Of a DNA stretch of 59,771 bases, positions 49,279 through 57,175 are shown one piece after another. The position numbers and the translations under genes were made by a program. The stretch lies in NCBI GenBank assembly GCA_002480525.1, contig DLCH01000074.1, positions 36,744 through 96,514 of the forward strand. Direction: 5' to 3'. Source of the DNA: Gammaproteobacteria bacterium UBA7803 (lineage in GTDB: Bacteria > Pseudomonadota > Gammaproteobacteria > Pseudomonadales > Azotimanducaceae). How positions within the stretch are numbered: the stretch's first letter is position 1; each line of letters begins with the position of its first letter. The notes under the pieces were generated by a model. It worked only from the letters and a program-made list of their open reading frames with translations, was not told the DNA's origin and searched no databases.

Positions 49279-49293
49279 GCCGCCCGGGGCGGC
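49279..49293. terminator. GC-rich hairpin between queC and NAD-GDH
   Basis: GCCGCC-CGG-GGCGGC forms a 6-bp stem in the 25-bp gap between convergent genes, just touching the GDH stop codon. No U-tract is present, so it is only a tentative bidirectional terminator. Confidence 0.3.
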
Positions 49294-52200
49294 TACTGAC
49301 GGCGTCCCAGGTCGATCAGCTTCCGGCAGGTCACCGCGAACAGGGAGAAATCCGTCGTGGCCGCATGCTGAGCGTCGTCGATGATGCGCCGCCAGCCGTC
49401 GACCAGCGCGCCGTGATCCGCGAGCCAGGCGTCCACGTCGCCGTCGGTGTCGCGGAACACCTGGGCCGCGAGTCGGCCCTGCTCCATGATCATGTCGTCC
49501 ACCAGGCTGTCCCGCTCCATGGTCTGCCAGTGGCTGGCGGCCGGATACTGGGTGAGCCGGCCGATCAGCCATTCCAGGCTCAGCCGCTCGCCCAGGGCGC
49601 CGTACACGCGCACCAGGGCCACGGGCTCGGCGTCGCATTGCTCCGCGGCGGCGATGACGGTGAGCGCGGTGGCAAGGTCCGCCGATCCCGCCAGTTCCTC
49701 GGCGTCGTCCTCGGGGACCCCGTTGTCCCGGAGCTGAGCCAGCCTGGACTGGCGGCGGGATTCCAGCGCGGCGCTGAACAGGGCCTCCTTCTCGCCCCGG
49801 AGGTCGTCGATGGCGGTTCGGAAGCGCGCCGTCAGGGCCGAGACGTCGAGGTTGCTGCGCTCGTGGCGCAGCAGCCAGCGGGTGGCGCGGCGGCCCAGCC
49901 GGATCAGCTCGCCGAGGGCCTCCAGCCGGGTGCCGGCGTCGACCTCGGTCATGCCCTCGACGTGGCGGAACCGTTCCCGCAGGCGGAAACAGGCGGCGGC
50001 CGCCAGATAGGCCCGCAGCGTCTCCTCGACGCTGGCGCCGACGAACTCGCTCAGATGGGTCACGAAGGTGATGCCCATGTGGTGCACCACGTCGTTGGCG
50101 AGCTGGGTCGAGACGATCTCCCGGGCGAGGCGGTGGCTGCGGATGGCGTCCGGGTAGCGGTCCTCCAGCAGCGCCGGGAACGGTTCGAAGATCTCCACGC
50201 CGATGGCGGGGTCGGTGGCGATGTCGGTCCGGTTCAGGGCGTTCTTGACGTGGGTCTTGGCGAAGGCCATCAGCACGGCGAGCTCCGGCCGGGTCAGCGA
50301 CTCGCCGCGGCTGGCCCGTTCGAGAAGCTGCTCGTCGCCGGGCAGCCCCTCCAGGGCGCGGTCCAGCCCCTCGGTCGCTTCCATCAGCGCGATGAAGCGC
50401 TGGAACTCGGCGCCGAGATCGCCGACCTGGCGCCCGGCGAGGCTCAGCATCTGCGCCTGACGGAAGTTGTTGGTGAGGACCAGCTCGGCGACCTCGTCGG
50501 TCATGTCCTTGAGAAGCTGGTTGCGGTGCTTCTCGGTCAGCTCGCCGTCGCGGACGAGCTGGTTCAGGGCGATCTTGATGTTGACCTCGTGGTCGGAGCA
50601 GTCGACGCCGGCCGAGTTGTCGATGAAGTCCGAGTTGATGGAGCCGCCGGCCCGGGCGAAGGCGACCCGGCCGAGCTGGGTGACGCCCAGGTTGCCGCCC
50701 TCGCCGAACACCTGGCAGCGCAGCGCCTCGGCATCGACCCGCAGAGCGTCGTTGGCGCGGTCGCCGACGTCGGCGTCGGTTTCCGCCGCCGATTTGACGT
50801 AGGTGCCGATGCCGCCGTTCCAGATCAGGCCCACCGGCGACTTGAGCAGGGCGTGGATCAGCTCGTCCGGGGACAGGGCGTCGTCGGCGATGTCGAAGCG
50901 GGCCTTCACCTGGGGCGTCAGCGCGATGGACTTGGCGTTGCGGCTGTGCACGCCGCCGCCCTCGGAGATCAGCGACGTGTCGTAGTCGTCCCAGCCGGAG
51001 CGGGGCAGCGCGAACAGGCGCCGGCGCTCGGCGAACGACGCTGCCGGGTCCGGGTCCGGGTCGAGAAACACGTGGCGGTGATTGAAGGCGGCCACCAGCT
51101 TGATGCTGCTCGACAGCAGCATGCCGTTGCCGAACACGTCGCCGGACATGTCGCCGATGCCGAGCACGGTCACCGGGTCGCTCTGCACGTCGATGCCGCG
51201 CTCCGCGAAGTGGCGCTGCACCGACACCCACGCGCCCCGGGCGGTGATGCCCATGGCCTTGTGGTCGTAGCCGTTGGAGCCGCCGGAGGCGAAGGCGTCG
51301 CCGAGCCAGAAGTCGTAGTCCGCGGCCACCGCGTTGGCGATGTCGGAGAACGTCGCGGTGCCCTTGTCGGCCGCCACCACCAGATAGGGGTCCGGCCCGT
51401 CGTGGCAGCGCACCCCCGGCGGGTGCTCGACCTCGCCGCCGACCACGTTGTCGGTGACGTCCAGCAGGCCGCGGATGAAATCCTGGTAGCAGGCCACCCC
51501 CTGGGCGCGGAACGCCTCCGGGTCCTCGGCGCCGTGGCGGACGATGAAGCCGCCCTTGGCGCCGGTGGGCACGATCACCGCGTTCTTCACCGCCTGGGCC
51601 TTCACCAGCCCGAGCACCTCGGTGCGGTAGTCCTCCGCGCGGTCCGACCAGCGCAGTCCGCCCCGGGCGATGGGACCGCCGCGCAGGTGCACGCCCTCCA
51701 TGCGCGGCGACGCCACGAAGATCTCGTAGGCCGGCACCGGCTTCGGCAGGTCGGCGATGGAGCGGGGCTCGAGCTTCAGCGACAGGAACGACCGCGGCGC
51801 GCCGGATTCCGGATCGGTGCGGAAGTGGTTGACCCGCCGGGTCGCCTGCATCAGCGCGAGGTAGCGGCGCAGGATGCGGTCCTCGTTGAGCAGCGCCACG
51901 CCGTCGAAGGCCGCCAGCAGCGCCTGCTCCAGCTCGTTCAGGGCTTCCCCCTCCCGGGCGGGGTCGAAGCGGGCCTCGAAGTAATCCACCAGTCTGGCGG
52001 CGATGGGGGCGTGCTTGTTCAGCGTGTCGCTGATGAACTGCTGGCTGAAGCCGAAGCGGATCTGCTTCATGTAGCGGGCGTAGGTGCGCAGCACGTTGAC
52101 CTGCCGCCAGTCGAGCCCGGCGGACAGCAGCAGCCGGTTGTAGCGGTCGTCGTCGGCGGCGCCGGCCCAGATGCGCTCGAACGCGGCCGCGAACCGCTCG

Positions 52201-54047
52201 CCGACGTCGCGCAGGTCCAGGGCCTCGGCGTATTCGAGGTCGAAGTCCAGCAGGGCCGCCAGCGGCCGGCCGGCGCGCTCGATGTTGTAGGGATGCTCCG
52301 AACGGATGCGCAGCCCCATGTTCTCCAGGGTGGCGATCACGTCCGACAGGGTCAGGGTGGAGCCGTGGTGGAAGATCTTCAGGTGCAGCCGCTCCGCCGG
52401 CTCCTCCGGGCGGCGGTAGAAGTAGCTCGCCAGCGGCCGGCTCTCGGACAGGCCCTCGATGATGTCCAGGTCCTCCACCGCGGTGTCGACGCTGTAGCGC
52501 TCCCGGTAGGCCGCGGGGAACGCCAGCGCGTACTCCCGGCCCACCTGACGGCTGCGGGACTCGCCGAACCGCTCGACCAGGGCGTCCTGGAAGTCGGCGC
52601 TCCAGTCCCGGGTTATGGCGACGACCCGGGCCTCCAGCGCGTCCACGTCGACGTCGGGCACCGTGCCCGGCCGGATGCGCAGGGTGATCTGCAGCCGCAC
52701 CAGGATCGATTCGCTGAAGAACGGCTCGAACTCCGAGTCGACCGCGTCGTAGGCCTCGCTCAGGATTTCCTGGACCTGCAGCCGGGCGCGGGTGTTGTAG
52801 AGGTCGCGCGGCAGATAGATCAGGCAGTGCACGAACAGGCCGTAGGGGTCGTGGCGCACGAACAGCCGGGTGCGGCGGCGCTCGTGGATGTAGGTGATCC
52901 CCATGGCGGTCTCGTAGAGCTCTTCCTCGCCGATCTGGAACAGCTCGTCCTTGGGAAACGTCGCCAGCACCTGGTGCAGCACCTTGCCGTCGAAGCCGGC
53001 CGGGTCGAGCCCGGAGCGCTCGATGACCCGGGCCACCTTGCGCCGGACCATGGGGATGTTCTCCGGGTGCTCCAGGTAGACCCGGGAGGTGTAGAGCCCG
53101 AGAAACCCGTGCTCGCCCACCACCTTGCCGTCGCCGTCGAACTTGCGGATGCCCACGTAGTCCGGGTAGGCCGGCCGGTGCACGCGGGACTTGGTGCCGG
53201 ACTGGGAGAAGGACAGCACCGTCGGCCGCAGCAGAAAGCGCTGGACTTCCTCGGGCTGCTCCGACAGCCGGCGCGGCGTGGCCTTGCGACGGTTGCGCAT
53301 GACGCCGAGGTTCTGGATGTCGCTCTGGCGGATGGTGTCCTCGGCGTAGTCGAAGCTGCGGTAGCCGAGAAACGTGAAGCCGTTGCGCGGCAACCAGTCG
53401 AGGAACGCCAGCACCTCGTCCAGCTCTTCCCGGGGCAGCGGCGGCGGCTCGGCCGCCAGCCCCTCGCGCAGCTCCGCGAGCTTCGCTTTCATCGCCGGGA
53501 AGTCCGCCACCGCCGCCCGCACGTCGCCCAGCGCGGTTTCCAGCCGGTGTTCCAGGTCCGCCAGCTCCGCGTCGGGCAGGCGGTCGATCTCGGCGTAGAT
53601 GAACACCTCGCGGGTGGGCCAGCTCCGGTCGGTGGACAGCGCCTGGACGGTGCCGTCGCCGTCCCGCTCGGTGGACAGCACCACGTTGCCCAGATGGTGG
53701 GTCACCAGGCCGTCGTGGGACAGCGCCATCAGCACCGAGTCGGTCACGAACGGCATGTCCGGCGTGATCACCCGGACGACGGTATAGCGTGAGTGCCAGC
53801 CGTCCCGGGCCGCGGAGGGGTTGGAGACGTGGACCTCGGTGGCGTCCGGGTCGCGGGTCCGGAACGCCTGCCAGCACTCGATGCTGGCCGCCGAGTCGTT
53901 GCCGGCATCCCGCGGCAGCAGGTCTTCCTCGGGGATGCGCGACCACCAGAGCCGGACGAATTCCTCGAGCAGCGGGTCGTCGGGGTCGGTCCGCTGGCGG
54001 ACGCGGTCGAGGAGGATGCTTATCTGGGCGCTGTTGTCACCGATCAC
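49293..54047 (-). CDS. NAD-specific glutamate dehydrogenase, large (180-kDa) class
   Basis: A 1584-residue protein with the length and architecture of the large bacterial NAD-GDH (Pseudomonas GdhB-like). The N-terminal regulatory half contains ACT-like segments (VTDSVLMALSHDG, FLGYRSFDYAEDT). The catalytic half has RGGLRWSDRAEDYRTEVLGL and AVIVPTGAKGGFIV, with substrate and catalytic Lys residues, then the NAD-binding domain (VVAADKGTATFSDIAN, GIGDMSGDVFGNGM). It oxidises glutamate to 2-oxoglutarate and ammonia. The start is GTG at 54047, with a possible promoter at 54078-54106. Confidence 0.96.
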   Translation of the reverse strand: MIGDNSAQISILLDRVRQRTDPDDPLLEEFVRLWWSRIPEEDLLPRDAGNDSAASIECWQAFRTRDPDATEVHVSNPSAARDGWHSRYTVVRVITPDMPFVTDSVLMALSHDGLVTHHLGNVVLSTERDGDGTVQALSTDRSWPTREVFIYAEIDRLPDAELADLEHRLETALGDVRAAVADFPAMKAKLAELREGLAAEPPPLPREELDEVLAFLDWLPRNGFTFLGYRSFDYAEDTIRQSDIQNLGVMRNRRKATPRRLSEQPEEVQRFLLRPTVLSFSQSGTKSRVHRPAYPDYVGIRKFDGDGKVVGEHGFLGLYTSRVYLEHPENIPMVRRKVARVIERSGLDPAGFDGKVLHQVLATFPKDELFQIGEEELYETAMGITYIHERRRTRLFVRHDPYGLFVHCLIYLPRDLYNTRARLQVQEILSEAYDAVDSEFEPFFSESILVRLQITLRIRPGTVPDVDVDALEARVVAITRDWSADFQDALVERFGESRSRQVGREYALAFPAAYRERYSVDTAVEDLDIIEGLSESRPLASYFYRRPEEPAERLHLKIFHHGSTLTLSDVIATLENMGLRIRSEHPYNIERAGRPLAALLDFDLEYAEALDLRDVGERFAAAFERIWAGAADDDRYNRLLLSAGLDWRQVNVLRTYARYMKQIRFGFSQQFISDTLNKHAPIAARLVDYFEARFDPAREGEALNELEQALLAAFDGVALLNEDRILRRYLALMQATRRVNHFRTDPESGAPRSFLSLKLEPRSIADLPKPVPAYEIFVASPRMEGVHLRGGPIARGGLRWSDRAEDYRTEVLGLVKAQAVKNAVIVPTGAKGGFIVRHGAEDPEAFRAQGVACYQDFIRGLLDVTDNVVGGEVEHPPGVRCHDGPDPYLVVAADKGTATFSDIANAVAADYDFWLGDAFASGGSNGYDHKAMGITARGAWVSVQRHFAERGIDVQSDPVTVLGIGDMSGDVFGNGMLLSSSIKLVAAFNHRHVFLDPDPDPAASFAERRRLFALPRSGWDDYDTSLISEGGGVHSRNAKSIALTPQVKARFDIADDALSPDELIHALLKSPVGLIWNGGIGTYVKSAAETDADVGDRANDALRVDAEALRCQVFGEGGNLGVTQLGRVAFARAGGSINSDFIDNSAGVDCSDHEVNIKIALNQLVRDGELTEKHRNQLLKDMTDEVAELVLTNNFRQAQMLSLAGRQVGDLGAEFQRFIALMEATEGLDRALEGLPGDEQLLERASRGESLTRPELAVLMAFAKTHVKNALNRTDIATDPAIGVEIFEPFPALLEDRYPDAIRSHRLAREIVSTQLANDVVHHMGITFVTHLSEFVGASVEETLRAYLAAAACFRLRERFRHVEGMTEVDAGTRLEALGELIRLGRRATRWLLRHERSNLDVSALTARFRTAIDDLRGEKEALFSAALESRRQSRLAQLRDNGVPEDDAEELAGSADLATALTVIAAAEQCDAEPVALVRVYGALGERLSLEWLIGRLTQYPAASHWQTMERDSLVDDMIMEQGRLAAQVFRDTDGDVDAWLADHGALVDGWRRIIDDAQHAATTDFSLFAVTCRKLIDLGRRQ

Positions 54048-54077
54048 GACGGGCCTGTCATCAGGAGTGGCCCCGTC

Positions 54078-54106
54078 ATTCTAGTGTACTGGGAGGGCCC
54101 TGTTCG
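54078..54106 (-). promoter_or_regulatory. Putative promoter of the NAD-GDH gene
   Basis: On the minus strand CGAACA (plus 54101-54106) and TAGAAT (plus 54078-54083) are 17 bp apart. The start codon lies about 24 nt downstream of the expected transcription start. The -35 is weak. Confidence 0.4.
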
Positions 54107-54139
54107 AAGGGCGGTACGGCCGCGTCACGATCGGGAAAG

Positions 54140-54215
54140 TGGTGGGTCGTCTGGGGCTCGAACCCAGGACCAACGGGTTAAAAGCCCGGTGCTCTACCAA
54201 CTGAGCTAACGACCC
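54140..54215 (-). tRNA. tRNA-Lys (anticodon TTT)
   Basis: The minus strand folds into a full cloverleaf of 76 nt with encoded CCA end. The acceptor arm is GGGTCGT/ACGACCC, the D-arm AGCTCAGTTGGTAGAGC, the anticodon loop CTTTTAA (anticodon TTT) on a GGG/CCC-type stem, and the T-arm GGTTCGAGCC type. The plus-strand TGG at 54140-54142 is the CCA. A stringent-type promoter lies about 100 bp upstream, beyond a tandem repeat. Confidence 0.97.
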
Positions 54216-54217
54216 GA

Positions 54218-54317
54218 AATCGCGAGGCGCGCTTTCTTTTGCCGGAATCCTTTGCCGGAATCCCTTGCCGGAATCCCTTGCCGGGATCCATTGCCGGAAT
54301 CGCGAGGCGCGCATTCT
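54218..54317. repeat. Duplicated 20-bp segment enclosing a 13-bp tandem repeat in the tRNA-Lys leader
   Basis: Five copies of a 13-bp unit (TTGCCGGAATCCC and variants; 54239, 54252, 54265, 54278 and a partial at 54291) are flanked by two direct copies of a 20-bp segment (54218-54237 and 54298-54317, one mismatch) containing AATCGCGAGGCGCGC. The outer copy is the discriminator and -10 region of the tRNA promoter; the inner copy abuts the tRNA 5' end. Confidence 0.8.
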
Positions 54318-54341
54318 ATGTGCCCCGCCGTGTGGAGACAA
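54313..54341 (-). promoter_or_regulatory. tRNA-Lys promoter with GC-rich discriminator
   Basis: On the minus strand TTGTCT (plus 54336-54341) and TAGAAT (plus 54313-54318) are spaced by 17 bp, followed at once by GCGCGCC. A GC-rich discriminator is typical of stable-RNA promoters under stringent control. Transcription should begin near 54306, giving a leader of about 90 nt before the mature tRNA. Confidence 0.65.
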
Positions 54342-54414
54342 CCCTGCAGGCGGGACGCGGAATTTTACCCGACGCCCCGGAACGGCTCCAGCGCGCGTCC
54401 CCGAGGGCCGCCGG

Positions 54415-55251
54415 TCAGGCAGCGGCCGCGGCCAGATCCCACAGCCAGGTCCGGGTGGCCGCATCCGCCGGGTAGAAGGTCTCGACGGACAGCTCCTCGA
54501 TGGTGACGTCCCGGGGCGCACCGAAGTGGGCGAGCATGGTGAACAGGGAATAGCGGCGGCCCCGGGACTCGAGGACCATGTTCACGGTGGGCGCCGGCGG
54601 TGTGGTCCAGTCCGGCGCGCGCCAGGCGCCGGGTGCGCCCGGGGTGTCGAGGATCTCGTCGATCAGCGCCGGCAGCGACTCGTCGTTGGGGTTCTGGAGC
54701 AGGGCCCGCCGGGCGCGCTGCAGGAAGCTGAATACCAGCTCCTCCCAGTTGACGATGGCGCGGCGCAGGCCTTCGGCGTGGAGACACAGCCGCACCATCT
54801 GATACTCCGCCGGCGCGCCGATCTCGCGCATCGCCTCGGCGATGTCGACGAACTCGCCGAACAGCCGCAGCGCGCCCTGGTTGGCCATGATCATGTTCCA
54901 GCGCCCGTCCAGCACCAGCGCCGGGTAGGGTTCGTGATGGTCCAGGGCGAGCTGCAGGGCCTCGCGGAACAGGGCCATGGCCTGGTCGTCCAGCGCGCCC
55001 TCGCCGTAGGCGGCGGCGAAACCGCTTCGCTGCAGCAGCGCATTGCGTTCCCGCAGCGGCACGTCCAGGGCGTCCGCGAGGGCGAGCACGGTGGGCCGGC
55101 TCGGCCTGGCCCGGCCGGTCTCGAGGAAGCTGATGTGGCGCTGGGAAATGCCGCAGCGGCCGGACAGCGCGAGCTGGGAAAGGCGCCGGTGCTGGCGCCA
55201 GTGGCGCAGCAGGTGGCCGAATTCCGGAGAGGTGGGGGACGTGGTGCTCAT
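54415..55251 (-). CDS. XRE-family regulator with MmyB-like ligand-binding domain
   Basis: A 278-residue protein. The N-terminal helix-turn-helix (about residues 12-70) has LSQLALSGRCGISQRHISFLETGRARPS. The rest matches the MmyB-like C-terminal domain that is PAS-like and can bind fatty acids: ALDHHEPYPALVLDGRWNMIMAN, ALRLFGEF and the late LFTMLAHFGAPRDVTIEEL. It is divergent from a small DUF2834 membrane protein, with candidate palindromic operators in the 131-bp gap. It may sense a lipid-like ligand. Confidence 0.9.
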   Translation of the reverse strand: MSTTSPTSPEFGHLLRHWRQHRRLSQLALSGRCGISQRHISFLETGRARPSRPTVLALADALDVPLRERNALLQRSGFAAAYGEGALDDQAMALFREALQLALDHHEPYPALVLDGRWNMIMANQGALRLFGEFVDIAEAMREIGAPAEYQMVRLCLHAEGLRRAIVNWEELVFSFLQRARRALLQNPNDESLPALIDEILDTPGAPGAWRAPDWTTPPAPTVNMVLESRGRRYSLFTMLAHFGAPRDVTIEELSVETFYPADAATRTWLWDLAAAAA

Positions 55252-55270
55252 GGGGTGTGTCCGCTTGATC

Positions 55271-55287
55271 TGGGTAGAGTCTACCCA
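55271..55287. promoter_or_regulatory. Candidate operator palindrome in the XRE/DUF2834 divergent gap
   Basis: TGGGTAGAGTCTACCCA is a perfect palindrome with 8-bp arms and one central base, 19 bp upstream of the XRE start. A second inverted repeat, ATTACC-N5-GGTAAT, lies at 55305-55321. Both are likely binding sites of the adjacent regulator. Confidence 0.5.
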
Positions 55288-55382
55288 CTGGCGACGCCTT
55301 TCCCATTACCTCTGGGGTAATTGGGGCAATGAGCAGGTCGGGGTAACGTCGTTGCCCTCTGACAGGCCGATGGAGACCGCCG

Positions 55383-55691
55383 ATGAAGACCCTCTACCTG
55401 CTGCTCGCGGTCCTGGGGACCGTGCTGCCCTACCTGTTCTTCGCGCAGCACTTTGCCGCCGCCGGACTGGCGCCGGGCGCCTTCCTCGGGGGCATGTTCG
55501 GCCATCCGGTGGCCGCCGGCGCGGCCGCCGACCTGGTGCTGTCCTCGGTGGTGTTCTGGGTGTGGCTGTTCGCCAGCGGGGAGGGCCGGCGCGCGGTCTT
55601 CCTGATACCCGCGAACCTGCTGGTCGGACTGTCGCTGGCGCTGCCGCTGTGGCTGTATCTGCGGGCCCGGGAGGCGGATGCCGCCGGCTGA
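55383..55691 (+). CDS. DUF2834 membrane protein
   Basis: A 102-residue membrane protein with three helices, starting MKTLYLLLAVLGTVLPYLFF and containing DLVLSSVVFWVWLFASGEG, the DUF2834 pattern. Function unknown. It is the divergent neighbour of the XRE/MmyB regulator and its likely target. It converges on the unknown protein gene at 55706. Confidence 0.85.
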   Translation: MKTLYLLLAVLGTVLPYLFFAQHFAAAGLAPGAFLGGMFGHPVAAGAAADLVLSSVVFWVWLFASGEGRRAVFLIPANLLVGLSLALPLWLYLRAREADAAG

Positions 55692-55705
55692 GCCCGCCGG
55701 CGGGT

Positions 55706-56131
55706 TCAGCCCAGGTCCAGCCGGTTGCGCTCGGTGTGCCGGTGCAGCAGCCGCCAGATGGACCGGTCGAGGTCGGGGTCGTGATCCTCGGCCCAGGCGT
55801 GCACGGCGATCAGCAGCGCCATGCCGTCCTGGTGCAGCGCATCCACGTCGCCGAGGCGCAGCGAGGCCGGCTGACGACCCACGTAGCGTGTCCGGGCCTC
55901 GGCGTTGTCGGGGTCGCAGTCCCGGCCGAGGGTGGTGAACAGCCGCTGCATCTCGTCGATGTCGTCCATGCGGCTGGCCACGGCGCGCTCCGCGTCCTGG
56001 GCCAGCGCGCCGAGCAGCATGGCGATCATGCCGGTGTTGGCCGCGGCATAGGTGGAGGACGTTTCCGGGGCGATGTCGTTCACGAGCTTGCCGGCCAGAT
56101 CGGCCAGGGCTCTGGAAGGCTGGGGAATCAC
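55706..56131 (-). CDS. Small helical protein linked to the APH-like kinase, unknown function
   Basis: A 141-residue soluble, mostly helical protein with IPQPSRALADLAGKLVNDIA at the start and GMIAMLLGALAQDAERAVASR in the middle. GTG at 56131 overlaps the kinase stop (GTGA). Small helical proteins (DUF6285-like) are often found just after such phosphotransferase genes, but I cannot assign this one with confidence. Confidence 0.7.
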   Translation of the reverse strand: MIPQPSRALADLAGKLVNDIAPETSSTYAAANTGMIAMLLGALAQDAERAVASRMDDIDEMQRLFTTLGRDCDPDNAEARTRYVGRQPASLRLGDVDALHQDGMALLIAVHAWAEDHDPDLDRSIWRLLHRHTERNRLDLG

Positions 56132-57171
56132 AGCAGCGGCTCCGCGTAGTCGTGGGTGGAGGCCGGGTCGAGCCGGTCCAGCAGGATGCGGTTCTGGCGA
56201 TCGGTCATGACCCAGCCGGCCACGGCCAGGATGGGCTCCTTGGACTGGCCGTTGACGAAGTCCTCGGTGGAGGAGATCCAGATGGCGAGCCCTTTCAGGG
56301 AGGCGAACACCTGCCACCAGCGGAAGGCCTCCCGGTCCACCTCGATGCCGCTGGCCCGCTGCCAGATGGCGATGGCCTGTTCCCTCGGCAGCAGGCCGCC
56401 GGCCAGCGTCCGTTCCGGCCACCCCCACAGCGGGTCCAGCGACCACGCGAGATCCTCCAGGGGATCGCCGACGTGGGCCATCTCCCAGTCCAGCACCCCG
56501 CGGATCTCGCCCTCGGCGTCGAACAGGAAGTTGCCCGAGCGGTAGTCGCCGTGCACCAGGCAGCGCCGCGCCGAGGGCGCCGGCAGGTGCCGCCGCAGCC
56601 AGCGGATCGCGGCCTGGGCCACGGGCTGGGGGTGCAGGGCGTCGGCGTCGATGACGCCGGCCCAGTAATCCAGCTCGCGGCGGGCTGGATGGTCCGGCAC
56701 GTCCATGAAGCCGGTGACCCCGAGCTGGCCGGGGTCCATGGCGGCGAGCTGGCCGAGCAGCGACCACTTGCGCTCGCCGATCCGCTCGCGCAGGCCGTCG
56801 AAGGGCGGCTGGGCGAGGGCGGCCACGGCGCTCTCGCAGCCGGCAATCTCCCGCATCACCGAGAACGGGCGGTCCAGATGGCTCGGGTCCTCTTCGAGGA
56901 TCAGCGGCTCGGGCACCGGGATGGCGGTGCCGTGGACGGCCTGGTAGGTCCGGTACTCCAGGGCGCGCTCGGTGTCGATGAGGCTGCTCACCGGATCGCG
57001 CCGCAGAATCAGCCCGCGGCTGCCGCCCGGCCCGTCCACCCGCACCCGGTAGGTCTCCCGGGAGGCGCCGCCCGGGATCTGCTCGATTCCGGTCAGGGTG
57101 AGCGGTTCCTGCCAGCGGTCCGACAGGTAGGCGACGAACCGCTCCCCGAGCGGCGCCAGCGCCGGGTGCAC
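56128..57171 (-). CDS. Phosphotransferase of the aminoglycoside-kinase fold (ACAD10/11-like)
   Basis: A 347-residue APH-family kinase. The catalytic loop is LVHGDYRSGNFLFD and the metal-binding Asp is in VLDWEMAHVGDPLEDLAW; the N-lobe has GGASRETYRVRV and LILRRDP. This branch resembles the kinase domain of ACAD10/11, which phosphorylates 4-hydroxyacyl-CoAs so that acyl-CoA dehydrogenase-like enzymes can remove the group; hydroxy-lipid catabolism is therefore more likely than drug resistance. GTG at 57171 lies 4 bp after the P450 stop. Confidence 0.88.
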   Translation of the reverse strand: MHPALAPLGERFVAYLSDRWQEPLTLTGIEQIPGGASRETYRVRVDGPGGSRGLILRRDPVSSLIDTERALEYRTYQAVHGTAIPVPEPLILEEDPSHLDRPFSVMREIAGCESAVAALAQPPFDGLRERIGERKWSLLGQLAAMDPGQLGVTGFMDVPDHPARRELDYWAGVIDADALHPQPVAQAAIRWLRRHLPAPSARRCLVHGDYRSGNFLFDAEGEIRGVLDWEMAHVGDPLEDLAWSLDPLWGWPERTLAGGLLPREQAIAIWQRASGIEVDREAFRWWQVFASLKGLAIWISSTEDFVNGQSKEPILAVAGWVMTDRQNRILLDRLDPASTHDYAEPLL

Positions 57172-57175
57172 CGGC

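Noticed and set aside
49365..53792. A 1475-codon open frame antisense to the NAD-GDH gene
   Set aside because: It is a product of high GC and of codon bias in the real gene; composition is Gly/Arg/Val/His-rich without any domain, while the minus strand encodes a complete GDH.
54140..54215. Possible attachment site for an integrative element at tRNA-Lys
   Set aside because: No integrase gene lies nearby and no second copy of the tRNA 3' end was noticed; the surroundings are ordinary genes.
54239..54300. Possible CRISPR-like array upstream of tRNA-Lys
   Set aside because: Units are 13 bp and directly adjacent with no spacers; no cas gene is present.
56128..57171. Aminoglycoside resistance kinase
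   Set aside because: Although the fold is the same, the sequence matches the ACAD10/11-like branch and it lies next to a P450 and SDRs rather than resistance genes.
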